From an uncultured Lachnospiraceae bacterium (GTDB lineage: Bacteria > Bacillota > Clostridia > Lachnospirales > Lachnospiraceae), in contig CAKNHF010000028.1 in assembly GCA_930972465.1 (NCBI GenBank), forward strand, positions 1 to 39,859: a stretch of 39,859 nt of DNA, read 5' to 3'. The translations under genes and the position numbers were made by a program. Shown one piece after another: positions 7,837 through 16,760 of the stretch. The notes under the pieces are model-generated. The model had not been told where the DNA came from. It searched no databases and saw only the letters and a list, made by a program, of their open reading frames with translations. Numbering within the stretch: the first letter of the stretch is position 1; the number at the start of each line of letters is the position of its first letter.

Positions 7837-8853
7837 TTATTCCTGTGACAGAGTTTTGTACTCTTCACATACAATATCCGCTATGAGCCGCTGCCCCTCC
7901 TGATCGGGATGCAGCCCGTCTTTCTGCACATGCCCGGAAATGTCCGAATCGAACAGATCAGCGGCGGCATAGCCATATTCCGCGGCATGATCATCAATAA
8001 TTCCGTTCATGTTTTTTATAATATCTTCCACAACCTGGTTCATTGTGGAGGGAAGTTTCAGATTCGCCACCGGATTGTAGATATTGGTGACAACGATCTC
8101 CGCATCCTCCTGTTTCAGGGAACAGACCGTGTCCATCATGCTCAGCCACTGCTCCTCAAAAGACAGATAATCCCAGTTGCCGAGGGCATCTATGATCTTC
8201 AGAATCAGAAACGGATTTCTCTTCACCGCATCTTCCAGCACCTCCAGGGCTTCATCCGCACTTTTGAACTTCGTATCCGTATTCAGAATTTCCTGAATCA
8301 CGCGCTTGCACTCATTGAGCAAGTCATTAGATCCCAGCGTGATAAAAATGACGTCTGCGGAGGCAATGCTCTCCTGCACATCCTCCCGGGGCAGTATCTT
8401 TTCATTCATCCCCGCAGAATCCAGTCCGTTCTTCGCAAAATTCTGAAAGCTGTAAGGCATGCCTAATTCCCCGGAAAGCTTATCGGCCGCAATGCTTCCG
8501 TAGGATTCTATATCAACCGCTTTATCTCCGGAATATCCTTTTGCTATACTGTCTCCCAGAACAGTCACATGGAACGCAAGCACAGATTCTCCCTGCTCAG
8601 CCTGAGAAATGTCTTCACTCTGCATATCCGCGTTTTCATTCTCCGACTCTGCTGCTCCTCCGCTGGTCTCAATACCTCCTTGGGATTCCGCCTCAGCACC
8701 GGTCTGTTTCCCCGTTTTATCTTCTTCCCCTTGGGCTGTTCCGCTTTCGCTTTCTGATACCGTAAAACCGCGGGACACCCAGAGGGCCGTCCCTGTTCCC
8801 AGAAGAAGGACCGCAAGCAGAACCGGAAGTATTTTCAGTATATTTTTTCTCAT
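7837..8853 (-). CDS. SGNH/GDSL-family hydrolase, membrane-anchored or secreted
   Basis: 338 residues. A hydrophobic N-terminal segment (about 5-25) acts as signal or anchor, followed by a Ser/Glu/Gly-rich linker to residue 90. The catalytic domain then has block I VTVLGDSIAKG (Ser102), block III TLGSND (Gly174, Asn176) and block V DGLHPDQ (Asp312, His315), so the triad is complete. Such enzymes are esterases or lipases acting on lipid or sugar esters. The linker puts the domain outside the membrane, so an envelope or diet-derived ester is plausible. An extended -10 promoter at 8983-8991 drives it, leaving about 120 bases of leader. Confidence 0.88.
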   Translation of the reverse strand: MRKNILKILPVLLAVLLLGTGTALWVSRGFTVSESESGTAQGEEDKTGKQTGAEAESQGGIETSGGAAESENENADMQSEDISQAEQGESVLAFHVTVLGDSIAKGYSGDKAVDIESYGSIAADKLSGELGMPYSFQNFAKNGLDSAGMNEKILPREDVQESIASADVIFITLGSNDLLNECKRVIQEILNTDTKFKSADEALEVLEDAVKRNPFLILKIIDALGNWDYLSFEEQWLSMMDTVCSLKQEDAEIVVTNIYNPVANLKLPSTMNQVVEDIIKNMNGIIDDHAAEYGYAAADLFDSDISGHVQKDGLHPDQEGQRLIADIVCEEYKTLSQE

Positions 8854-8948
8854 TTTCCCACATCCTTTATGTCATCAGCACAGTGTTCACGTACGGGCTC
8901 TTTCACTTACAGAGCATTTTGCAAACCGACGTTTTTTATAAAGACAGA

Positions 8949-8973
8949 GGACAGCCCTGATCAAATGCTGTCC
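8949..8973 (-). promoter_or_regulatory. Leader stem-loop upstream of the SGNH hydrolase
   Basis: GGACAGC (8949-8955) pairs with GCTGTCC (8967-8973) around an 11-base loop. On the minus strand it sits right at the 5' end of the RNA expected from the promoter at 8983-8991. It may stabilise the message or stop read-through from the SEC-C operon. No T-run follows, so I do not call it a terminator. Confidence 0.45.
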
Positions 8974-8982
8974 CCCGCTTTT

Positions 8983-9011
8983 ATTATACCACTATCCTGC
9001 CCATATAACAT
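8983..9011 (-). promoter_or_regulatory. Extended -10 promoter for the SGNH hydrolase
   Basis: On the minus strand TGG-TATAAT (8991-8983) is a perfect extended -10. The -35 candidate ATGTTA (9011-9006) is weak, which fits extended -10 promoters. It overlaps the end of the small ORF whose stop is at 8992-8994. Confidence 0.6.
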
Positions 9012-9132
9012 GGATGCCATGCCTGTTTTTATTTTGATGAATTTCCAGTTTCTCCCGTATTTCTTCTTTAAACGCCTTGTCCCGCGAAAAGTGTTCTTCG
9101 AAATCCGGTTCTACGAACAAATCCTTTTCAAT
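8992..9132 (-). CDS. Possible 46-residue protein, no ATG start
   Basis: Directly after the SEC-C gene an open frame runs from 9159 down to a TAG at 8992-8994. Its translation looks coding: it is charged and helical (FEEHFSRDKAFKEEIREKLE) and ends in HVIWAG. There is no in-frame ATG or GTG. AGGAAGG lies just before an ATT at 9132, and a TTG occurs at 9120. It could be a real small gene with a rare start or the tail of a gene whose front was lost. No family recognised. Confidence 0.3.
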   Translation of the reverse strand: MEKDLFVEPDFEEHFSRDKAFKEEIREKLEIHQNKNRHGIHVIWAG

Positions 9133-9167
9133 ACCCTTCCTGCCGGTTATCCGGATTATTTATTTCC

Positions 9168-10244
9168 TTATCGTCCGCAGCATTTCTTATACTTTTTTCC
9201 GCTCCCGCAGGGACACGGATCATTCGGGTATATCTTTTTTGGCTTTACCACAGACTGCTGTCGTCCCTTTTCCCCCTCCACATTCCCCAGTGTGCTGCGG
9301 GAGTCCCTCAAATCATCTTCGCTGAAGAAGGGCAGTTTCCAGTCTTCAAAGTCGTTTTCCATTTTCTTCAGCCGTTCCGCATATTCTTCCTCCATACGGT
9401 CAAAGGCCTCCGCTTTCTTCTCTTTTCCCATCTGCCTGTAAAACACTGCGGCGCTGCGGTAAAACCCGTCATAATCTGCAGTTCCTTCACTTTCTTCCAG
9501 GATACGGTCCAGGATCTGCTCCGCTTTCCCATAATTTCTTCTTGCCATCCAGTAGAAAGTTCCGGCGATCGCCGCGTCCGGATCCCACTCTGATCCGAGC
9601 CACTCCTCATACCACTTGTCTCCCTCTTCTGTTTTTCCAAGAGTCATGAGACATTCACCGATGCATCTCTTGAACATTGCCGGACTCTCTTTTTTCCATG
9701 CAAAGGTCTGCAGCACTTCTTTGCAGAAGCAGATACATTTCTCTTCGTCTCCCATTCTCTGATAAGAGAGCATCATATCCGAAAGCCAGCCGCCCAGATC
9801 ATACTCATAATCTGTCGCCTCATCGACCTCAGAAATCTCCAACGGCATGTCGGCATTTTTCACTCTGTCCCTGACAATCTTCCACGCTTTCTCCCATGGC
9901 ATGATCGCTGACGGGTCACGAAAATCCTGATCCAGAGCAGCGCCTCCCTGTTCGATCAGTTCATTCATTCCCGGCCAGGGTTCTTCTGACTCACGGATTT
10001 CATAGTCCTCCAGCATCTCTTCCAGTCCTTTTCTGTATCGTTTCTCATCGAATGTCCTCTGTTCTCCCAGGATCGTATACATTTCGGCGAGCAGCACTCC
10101 GGCAATCGCTTCTTTTGCCTCTTTTGCAGTGTATCCCGCTCCCCGCATTTCCTCGTAAGTTTCTTTCACATACTTCGTTTCCGGATCTCTCAGCTGGTTG
10201 TCGACAGCCTCGATCATCAGCTTTTTCAATCTTTTATTTGCCAT
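9168..10244 (-). CDS. SEC-C motif protein with helical repeats
   Basis: 358 residues, mostly helical. Residues 1-75 resemble the DUF1841-type helical start found in some SEC-C proteins. TPR-like helical pairs occupy about 145-290 ([27 protein letters not shown]). The last 19 residues are a SEC-C zinc motif, [19 protein letters not shown], the same zinc-binding tail as in SecA, which binds SecB or ribosomes there. The function is unknown; a role around translation or protein handling is a guess from the tail. GAGGAC precedes the ATG. The promoter at 10365-10393 and a short upstream ORF belong to the same transcript. Confidence 0.85.
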   Translation of the reverse strand: MANKRLKKLMIEAVDNQLRDPETKYVKETYEEMRGAGYTAKEAKEAIAGVLLAEMYTILGEQRTFDEKRYRKGLEEMLEDYEIRESEEPWPGMNELIEQGGAALDQDFRDPSAIMPWEKAWKIVRDRVKNADMPLEISEVDEATDYEYDLGGWLSDMMLSYQRMGDEEKCICFCKEVLQTFAWKKESPAMFKRCIGECLMTLGKTEEGDKWYEEWLGSEWDPDAAIAGTFYWMARRNYGKAEQILDRILEESEGTADYDGFYRSAAVFYRQMGKEKKAEAFDRMEEEYAERLKKMENDFEDWKLPFFSEDDLRDSRSTLGNVEGEKGRQQSVVKPKKIYPNDPCPCGSGKKYKKCCGR

Positions 10245-10320
10245 TTTTATTGTCCTCTTTCATCTTTTTAAATCCATCAATGCAGGAATACAGAAACTGC
10301 TTTAATTCTTCCCTGGTCAT
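10234..10320 (-). CDS. Possible 28-residue ORF overlapping the SEC-C gene start
   Basis: Begins [17 protein letters not shown] and ends just inside the SEC-C gene, overlapping it by 11 bases. It has no ribosome site of its own. However, a strong GGAGGG site 23-36 bases upstream opens a 9-residue frame (MQMYEKDIP) whose stop overlaps this ATG as ATGA. Either the two are coupled short ORFs, or a single gene of about 38 codons broken by a one-base change. No family recognised. Confidence 0.35.
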   Translation of the reverse strand: MTREELKQFLYSCIDGFKKMKEDNKNGK

Positions 10321-10364
10321 GGAATATCTTTTTCATACATCTGCATCTTCCCTCCACTCAGATA

Positions 10365-10393
10365 ATCTTATCCTTTCGTCCGGGATCCGTCAA
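10365..10393 (-). promoter_or_regulatory. Promoter for the SEC-C transcript
   Basis: On the minus strand TTGACG (10393-10388), a 17-base spacer and TAAGAT (10370-10365) form a good -35 with a moderate -10. The predicted start is about 15 bases before the GGAGGG ribosome site of the short upstream ORF. Confidence 0.6.
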
Positions 10394-10420
10394 TCCATTT
10401 TCTCTTTCATCAGTCCTGTT

Positions 10421-13162
10421 TCATTCCGCCGGACGCGCCTCTGCAGGCTGCCGTCTCCCGGACAGCGCCATGGCCCCTGTGCACAGCGCCACATTCAGCA
10501 TCACCATGAAAATCAGATATCCCGCCGAGATCATCCCCTGCGGATGGAGATACAGATACACATGCACCATAAAATAATACAGCACTTTCTGCACAATCCA
10601 GTACAGCACCAGCATTACGATACTGGAATAAATCCCGTACCTCACACCCTCTTTCATGAGCATCCGCAGGAATCCTGCGTCCGTGATGCCCATGGCCCGC
10701 AGGACGGAAAACTCATATCTCCGCTCCGCCACCAGGTACTGCATACTGTTCATGATGTGGAGCAGGCTGATCAGAAGAAGTACCGCCGCAATGCCGTAGA
10801 AGAACATGATCTGCTGGTTCAGGTACAGGTCCTGGGCCTCGATCTGTGCCGTGTAGTCCTTCACTGCGCACCGGCGGATGCCGCTCACCGTATCCCGGAT
10901 CTCATCCGCCGCCCGGGCCGCGTCCTCTCCGTCCGCATTCTCCGGCAGGGAGATGCTGATGGTCCGATATCCGGTCACACCGAAATTTTCCTCCATCTGC
11001 TCATTGGTCATGATGATGTCCACATTGGAGACTCCGTCATCCCCGATATAAGTCTCCACTTTCGCGAGAGGACGGCTGATCAGCGCGCCGATCTTCAGCG
11101 ACCTGTCTCTGTAATCCTCCTCTCCGCTCAGAAACTTCAGCGTTTCCCCTTCTGCTTCAGGGTCTTCCGGTGTGCGGATCTGCACCGTATCGCCTGCGCC
11201 GATATCGATCACGTCATAATTTCCCTGGCCGTCCATCAGTGTCTTAAAGAGAACCGTATTCTCTTTCCGCATCTGATCCGGGTCGATACTTCCTTCCAGC
11301 ACATAATCATTCAGGCTCTCCAGCATCTCGTCGTCATACCCGTAGATATTCACCTTCAGACGGTAGTCGTCCTCCCCGGTCTGGATGATCTGTCCGTTGT
11401 ACTTTTCCATGATCTCCGGATCCGGATCAAGGCCTTCCTCCCCCGCAGTCTCTGCGAAAAAGGAAGTCCCTTTCAGTATTCCGTCATACAATGGAATTTC
11501 CCCAAGCATATACCGCACCGGGAACACATTCTCCAGTCCGGAGAGCCCTTTCAGCTCTTCCACCGTCTTCTCCGGGATCGTATCCTTTAAACTGTCCGAC
11601 GCCTCGTAAACCTGAATATCGGAGCCCAGGCCGTCGTCCGCCGCAAAGGTCAGTTCATTGTTAATCCTGGTATTTTCGGTCACATATGCCGCGCCGAGGA
11701 AGATCACACTCCCCACGGACAGAGAAAGCAGAATTCCGATAAAGGTGCCCTTTCTGGAAAACATAAACTTCTTCGCCAGAATCCCTGTCAGGTTCTCATG
11801 CCTCAGGCTGTATATCTTCCTGTTTTTCTTCCTCCCTGCCGGATCCTTCGCGATCATCTCGCGGAGCGTCAGCTGTCTCATCCGCCTCACAAGGACAAAA
11901 CTGATCAGTGCCAGGACCAGGATCAGGAAGAGCGCTCCCATCCAGATGATCCGAAAATCCACATGGAATACACCAGCATCCGGGAGCGCCGAGACCGACA
12001 GTTCCGCCGCAGTCTCCTCCGAGGATACCCCGGTGTGTCTCGCCACATTTTCGCCCACCTGGTTCCTGGTGATGAAGATCCGTCCCACTTTCCGGTAGAT
12101 CAGCGCCGCCGCGCCGTTTCCGAGCAGCACTCCCGCCGTATATCCCCCGACAAGGATCAATGCCATCTCTGCCATCAGCATGCCAAAGGCGGATCCGTCC
12201 GTCATTCCCAGGGTCTGCATGACACTGTACTGAGAGAGACGCCTGAACACAGAGACCTGAAAGATACTGTAGATGATAAACGCCGCGAACAGGGCAAGGA
12301 CCAGCAGGACTGCCCCTTCCGTCAGCGCCTCGTTCTCATTGAGGGAACCCCAGATCCAGGGAAGCCCCATAGCAGGATCCGTCAGCGCGGTGCGGATCTG
12401 GTCTGCAGACAGCTTTGTCTCCTCCGCGCCCACGTATCCCGCCATTCCATTATTTCTTGCCACCGTACTCCCGTCCACGCCGTACTGCTCCGCAAACGCC
12501 TTTATCTGCCCGAATACCGGCGAGGACTCGTCAAATTTCAGATACAGGAAACTTCCGTTCATCCCGTAGTCCAGGTCCGGACTTACAAAGACCTGCATAT
12601 GGTCTCCCATCAGATCGCCCAGGTTCTCCGGCATCTCTGATACGATCCCGGTGAGAGTAAAATTCTCCCCGTCCAGTTCCACTGTACTCCCCGGAGCGTG
12701 GGATACTCCCAGGTTCCGGAGGGTCTGGACGTCAGCCGCGATCTCGTTTTTCTTCTCCGGCATTCTTCCTTCCAGAAGTTTCCTCCCCATAATCTCCATA
12801 TATCCTTCGTCGCCGTACACATACTGGATCTCAAAGGGATCTGAAATCGCTTTTCTCACCGTCTCCACGCCGTAGTTTTCCAGGCGGAATCCGTCTCCCT
12901 TCAAAAGCATCCCGCTTTCCTCCGCATTATCCTGTATGTCTTTCACGAACTCATGAAACCATGCAAAATCGCAGCGCATTTCATAATGCCAGTCTCCGTA
13001 TTCTGTCCGGGCATTCTCCTTTGCCGCTTCCTTCCCGCTGGCAAAGAGGGAGCCCACCCCGGTCAGCAGCGCCGCCGAGAGCAGGATCCCCACAAACAGA
13101 GCCGCGGTCTGTTTCTTATAATATCTCATATAGGCAAGGGCAAGTCTCAGTGCGTTTCTCAT
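10421..13162 (-). CDS. FtsX-type ABC transporter permease
   Basis: 913 residues. The N-terminal membrane helix (about 18-40) is followed by an outer domain. Two FtsX-type groups of helices then follow: about 280-435, with the coupling stretch VFRRLSQYSVMQTLGMTDG, and about 800-900, with YEFSVLRAMGITDAGFL. Between them lies a second large extracytoplasmic region. This is the layout of MacB/LolE-like mechanotransmission permeases and of peptide-antibiotic resistance transporters. Its ATG overlaps the ATPase stop by 4 bases, so the two are translationally coupled. It is the last gene of a five-gene operon with its own two-component system, which fits a role in peptide or envelope-stress defence. 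Confidence 0.88.
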   Translation of the reverse strand: MRNALRLALAYMRYYKKQTAALFVGILLSAALLTGVGSLFASGKEAAKENARTEYGDWHYEMRCDFAWFHEFVKDIQDNAEESGMLLKGDGFRLENYGVETVRKAISDPFEIQYVYGDEGYMEIMGRKLLEGRMPEKKNEIAADVQTLRNLGVSHAPGSTVELDGENFTLTGIVSEMPENLGDLMGDHMQVFVSPDLDYGMNGSFLYLKFDESSPVFGQIKAFAEQYGVDGSTVARNNGMAGYVGAEETKLSADQIRTALTDPAMGLPWIWGSLNENEALTEGAVLLVLALFAAFIIYSIFQVSVFRRLSQYSVMQTLGMTDGSAFGMLMAEMALILVGGYTAGVLLGNGAAALIYRKVGRIFITRNQVGENVARHTGVSSEETAAELSVSALPDAGVFHVDFRIIWMGALFLILVLALISFVLVRRMRQLTLREMIAKDPAGRKKNRKIYSLRHENLTGILAKKFMFSRKGTFIGILLSLSVGSVIFLGAAYVTENTRINNELTFAADDGLGSDIQVYEASDSLKDTIPEKTVEELKGLSGLENVFPVRYMLGEIPLYDGILKGTSFFAETAGEEGLDPDPEIMEKYNGQIIQTGEDDYRLKVNIYGYDDEMLESLNDYVLEGSIDPDQMRKENTVLFKTLMDGQGNYDVIDIGAGDTVQIRTPEDPEAEGETLKFLSGEEDYRDRSLKIGALISRPLAKVETYIGDDGVSNVDIIMTNEQMEENFGVTGYRTISISLPENADGEDAARAADEIRDTVSGIRRCAVKDYTAQIEAQDLYLNQQIMFFYGIAAVLLLISLLHIMNSMQYLVAERRYEFSVLRAMGITDAGFLRMLMKEGVRYGIYSSIVMLVLYWIVQKVLYYFMVHVYLYLHPQGMISAGYLIFMVMLNVALCTGAMALSGRRQPAEARPAE

Positions 13163-13890
13163 AAACAGTCACCGTCCTTCCCTGCGGATGCTGCGGCTGT
13201 TTCGGCTGCCGGGACTTTGCCGGACCGGTACAGTTTCCCGTCTTCGATCCGGATGATCCGGTCGCATGCCTGTGCCAGCGCTTCATTATGTGTCACCATG
13301 AGGATCGTCTGATTATATTTTCTGCTGCTTTCTTTTAGCAGTCCCATAACCTCCACTGTGGTTCCGGAGTCCAAGTTTCCGGTGGGCTCGTCCGCCAGGA
13401 TCAGGGCCGGCTTGTTGGCGAGAGCCCGCGCCAGCGCCACCCTCTGCTGCTGCCCGCCGGACAGCTCGCTGGGGTATCGTTTCCGTTTTTCCCACAGCCC
13501 CAGTTCTTTCAAAAGTTCCCGGATATAGTCGTGATCTACATGCTTTCCCCTGTCAAACGTAACCGGAAGAGCCACATTGTCGTACACATTGAGCACCGGC
13601 ATCAGGCTGTAGTTCTGAAACACGAAACCGATGTTCCTCCTCCGGAAGATGGTCAGTTCCTTCCTTTTCAGGGATGCGATATCATGTCCCCGGATGATGA
13701 TCTGCCCCCGGGTGGGCACATCCAGCCCACCGATCAGATTCAGGAGGGTGCTCTTCCCGGAGCCCGAAGTCCCCACAATGGCGATGAACTCTCCCTGCTC
13801 CACCGAAAATGATACATCCCTGAGCGCATATACTTTATTTTCCTTCTCTCCATAGATCTTGTGGATCTGTTTTACCTGCAGTATTTCCAT
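13159..13890 (-). CDS. ABC transporter ATP-binding protein, LolD/MacB-like
   Basis: 243 residues. Walker [10 protein letters not shown] is at 40-48, the Q-loop is [18 protein letters not shown] starts at 143, and Walker B LILADEP has D167 and E168. DEPTGNLDS is characteristic of ATPases paired with FtsX-type permeases. The start at 13890 is preceded by AAAGGGG; the longer in-frame ATG at 13986 would overlap the sensor kinase end and adds a tail unlike the family. Coupled to the permease by an ATGA overlap. Confidence 0.9.
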   Translation of the reverse strand: MEILQVKQIHKIYGEKENKVYALRDVSFSVEQGEFIAIVGTSGSGKSTLLNLIGGLDVPTRGQIIIRGHDIASLKRKELTIFRRRNIGFVFQNYSLMPVLNVYDNVALPVTFDRGKHVDHDYIRELLKELGLWEKRKRYPSELSGGQQQRVALARALANKPALILADEPTGNLDSGTTVEVMGLLKESSRKYNQTILMVTHNEALAQACDRIIRIEDGKLYRSGKVPAAETAAASAGKDGDCL

Positions 13891-13982
13891 CTGTATGTCC
13901 CCTTTCTCCCGTACGGCTCCGGCTGAAGTTTCTGCCGGTGACCGCACTTGCTGATCTATGAAAAGAATAGCAGGAAAATCTT

Positions 13983-14966
13983 TCACCGCCCTGACAGTTT
14001 CCGGGTGAAATTCTGACAGTTCTGTAAGAAAACGGAAAACTTGCTTCCCTCTCCCAACTCCGACTCCGCTGTCATATACCCCTTCTCATGCTCCAGAATC
14101 AGCCGGGACAGATACAGTCCGATCCCGGAGCCCTCAATATTCTCCACATCCCTGCTCCGGTAAAACCGCTTGAAGATCTCGGTCAGCTCCTCCTGCCGGA
14201 TCCCTCTGCCAGTGTCACGGACCGCAATCTCCGTATACATTTCCATGGGACGGACTGAGATCGTGATACGCCCTCCGGGCTCTGTATACTTCACCGCGTT
14301 TTCCAGCAGGTTGACCAGCACCTCTGCGGTCCATTTCCGGTTGTGCCAGAGCAGCCGGTCTTCAAAGGGTTCCGTCAGGATCCGGATGTTCCTCCGGTCC
14401 GCCCGGTCAAGCACTGCCGTCACCGCATCCAGTATGGTATCCCGGACAGGCAGCGCCTCCGCTTCGAACACCACCGCTCCCTGTTCCAGGTTCACCATCT
14501 TGAACAGAGACTGCAGGATCCAGTCAATCTTCTCGGACTGCCCTTTCATTTTCCCCAGAAACCGCTTTCTCGTCTCCTCATCCAGATTCTCATCCTCCAG
14601 CATCTCCCGGTACATCATCAGTCCTGCAAGGGGCGTCTTCAGCTGATGAGACATATTGGAGATCAGGCTCTTTACCTGCTCCTTTTCTTCCTCCGCTGTG
14701 CTGATCCCCAGATCCACTTTCTCTTTGACCCGCTTTGCCTTGGAGGCCAGCACAGAGATCTCGCCCTCCCGGATATCCGACTGTGAAACGGGCTCTCCAT
14801 CCAGGATCTCATCCAACATCCGGTCTATGGTCCGGTACATCTTTCGATTTCTCCGCCATCCGTAAAAACATCCTGCCGCCAGGACCACTGCCGCAAAAAA
14901 GACTGCGGCACAAAAAATAGACGGTACTTCTCTCATATCTCTTCTCCCATACATTTTTCCGGTCAT
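13983..14966 (-). CDS. Sensor histidine kinase with a single membrane helix
   Basis: 327 residues. One hydrophobic segment (about 15-36) and no outer domain, so it probably senses inside the membrane or through the neighbouring transporter. The phosphoacceptor is H107 in NMSHQLKTP. The ATP-binding part has the N box LLENAVKYTEPGG, then DTGRGI and GSGIGLYLSR. Its ATG overlaps the stop of the kinase-like gene upstream (ATGA). It should phosphorylate the regulator encoded at 15923-16600 and respond to the substrate or activity of the ABC transporter downstream. Confidence 0.9.
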   Translation of the reverse strand: MTGKMYGRRDMREVPSIFCAAVFFAAVVLAAGCFYGWRRNRKMYRTIDRMLDEILDGEPVSQSDIREGEISVLASKAKRVKEKVDLGISTAEEEKEQVKSLISNMSHQLKTPLAGLMMYREMLEDENLDEETRKRFLGKMKGQSEKIDWILQSLFKMVNLEQGAVVFEAEALPVRDTILDAVTAVLDRADRRNIRILTEPFEDRLLWHNRKWTAEVLVNLLENAVKYTEPGGRITISVRPMEMYTEIAVRDTGRGIRQEELTEIFKRFYRSRDVENIEGSGIGLYLSRLILEHEKGYMTAESELGEGSKFSVFLQNCQNFTRKLSGR

Positions 14967-15916
14967 GCGTACTCCCGGATGATTCCCGCCACGCTGCTTA
15001 AGTAGGACCTGCCGAACAGGTTCAGATGGTTCAGAAGATGATACAGATCATACAGTTTCTCCCGCTCCGCACAGCCTTTCCTGTCGATCGGGTTGACCTC
15101 GTTGTAGGCCGCGTAGAACCGCTCCGGAAGGCTTCCGAAAAGCCGGGTCATCGCCAGATCCGCTTCAAAATCTCCCACATAAACAGCCGGATCTATGATC
15201 CACGCCTTGCCGTCAGATCCGCACATCATGTTTCCGCTCCATAAATCCCCGTGGAGCAGAGACGGAAACTCCGGTTCTCTCAGGTAAGCATCCAGATGTT
15301 CCAGAAGCGAATCCGCCCTTTTCATCAGCTCTGCTCCCAGATAGTGTTCCGCTCTCTCAAGCTGAGGAAGAAGGCGGCATTCTCTGTAAAAGTCTGTCCA
15401 TTTCTCTTTCGGACTGTTCTTCTGTGGGCTGGCGCCAATAAAATTGTCCTCCGTGAACCCGTATCTCAGATCGTATTTTCCCTGTTCCTCCCCGGATGCC
15501 ACAAATGACAGACATTCCGCCCGGTGGAGTTCGGCCAGTTCATGCCCGAAAGTCTCCCAGTATGTGTCGATGCGTGGCGCGCTGTCGATATACTCCAGAG
15601 CAAGAAAGGAAATGCCTCTCCCTTCATCGGTCCCTGTCCCCAGTATCTTCGGCACCCCGATCTTTCCTGACGCTCCCAGCGCACTCAGTCCTCTTGATTC
15701 TGTCCGGAAGAAGGCACGATTCCTGATGGAATTGGTCTTCACAAAAATATGCCCGCCATTAGAAAGGTTTACCCTGTATGCGTCATTGATATCACCGCCG
15801 TACAAACGGCCTGCCCTTTCGATCCGCGTTCTTTCCCCGAACGCATCCTGCACCATTTCTTCCACAGAATGATATTCTTCTGAAAAATTTTCGTATGAAT
15901 AGAACTTTTTCTCCAT
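14963..15916 (-). CDS. Fructosamine-kinase family protein
   Basis: 317 residues of the FN3K/aminoglycoside-phosphotransferase fold. K60 in HIFVK is the likely ATP lysine, HGDLWSGN (222-229) has the catalytic Asp224, and DPAVYVGDFEADLAM (from 242) has the metal-binding Asp. FN3K-type enzymes phosphorylate sugar-amine adducts for repair or use. The usual length is 285-310 residues, so this is full length. Its place is odd: it sits between the response regulator (6 bp gap) and the sensor kinase (4-bp overlap), so it is made together with the signalling pair. It may modify an amino-sugar or glycated molecule related to the signal; this is inferred. Confidence 0.88.
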   Translation of the reverse strand: MEKKFYSYENFSEEYHSVEEMVQDAFGERTRIERAGRLYGGDINDAYRVNLSNGGHIFVKTNSIRNRAFFRTESRGLSALGASGKIGVPKILGTGTDEGRGISFLALEYIDSAPRIDTYWETFGHELAELHRAECLSFVASGEEQGKYDLRYGFTEDNFIGASPQKNSPKEKWTDFYRECRLLPQLERAEHYLGAELMKRADSLLEHLDAYLREPEFPSLLHGDLWSGNMMCGSDGKAWIIDPAVYVGDFEADLAMTRLFGSLPERFYAAYNEVNPIDRKGCAEREKLYDLYHLLNHLNLFGRSYLSSVAGIIREYA

Positions 15917-15922
15917 CTCCTT

Positions 15923-16600
15923 CTATCTCTCCCCGCTTCTCCAGACATACCCGATTCCGTGAACTGTCCGAATCAGCGACGGATGCTTCGGGTCATCTTC
16001 AATCCTGGTCCGGAGTCTCCTGATATTCACGGACAGGGTATTCTCGTCTACAAATTTCCCCTGACTGTCCCACACATGCTCCAGGATCTGTTCTTTGGAG
16101 AGTACCTGTCCGCGGTTCTCCATGAAGTACATAAGAAGCTGATATTCTACCTTGCTGCACCGGATCTCTTCTCCGTTTTTGTACACTTTGCATGAATCTT
16201 TCTCCAGCGCGATCCCGCCTGAGACAAGCCGGTTCTCTGGTTTCCTGCCCTGAAGGATCTTCCGGATCCGTGCTTTGAGCACAGCGATGGAAAAGGGCTT
16301 GGACATATAATCCGCGACGCCCGTCTCCAGCGCCTTCACCTCGTCCATCTCCGTATCCCGTGCCGTCAGCATCAGGATCGGAATATCCCCGTACTCCTGT
16401 GACTCGGCACAGATGTCGAACCCGCTCCCGTCCGGCAGGTTGCAGTCCAGCAGGACCAGATCGCACAGTCCTTTGCGCAGGATCTCCATCCCCGCCTTTT
16501 TTGTCCCCGCGGTCAGGATCTCATATCCTTCCTTTTCCAGGAAATAGGTAAGCCCCTCCTGAAGATCCATGTCATCTTCTATGATCAGTATTCTGCTCAT
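15923..16600 (-). CDS. OmpR/PhoB-family response regulator
   Basis: 225 residues. The receiver domain (1-115) has acidic residues at 9-10, phosphorylated Asp52 in LLDCNLPDG, and Lys in SKPF. The DNA-binding winged helix (130-222) ends IRTVHGIGYVWR. It is the first gene of the operon and is preceded by AGGAGA. It is expected to activate this operon, including the ABC transporter, as in Bce-type systems. It is divergent from the AraC-GNAT gene across 160 bp. Confidence 0.92.
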   Translation of the reverse strand: MSRILIIEDDMDLQEGLTYFLEKEGYEILTAGTKKAGMEILRKGLCDLVLLDCNLPDGSGFDICAESQEYGDIPILMLTARDTEMDEVKALETGVADYMSKPFSIAVLKARIRKILQGRKPENRLVSGGIALEKDSCKVYKNGEEIRCSKVEYQLLMYFMENRGQVLSKEQILEHVWDSQGKFVDENTLSVNIRRLRTRIEDDPKHPSLIRTVHGIGYVWRSGER

Positions 16601-16760
16601 TTTTCTCTTCTCCTGAAACTTGTTTTGCTGTTATCGTACAAACTTTCTTGTTCTTTTTCCTGCTTTATGGTATTTTCAGAAAAACCGCAAGAATCATGAA
16701 AACTCCCATGCACTGTCATGATACACTAAAAATCAAAGCAGAACAACAGGAGGACAGCCT

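Noticed and set aside
10052-11590. Long plus-strand open frame of 512 codons opposite the SEC-C and FtsX-type genes
   Set aside because: It lies antisense to two well-supported genes, its composition is rich in His, Arg and Pro as shadows are, and it shows no domain.
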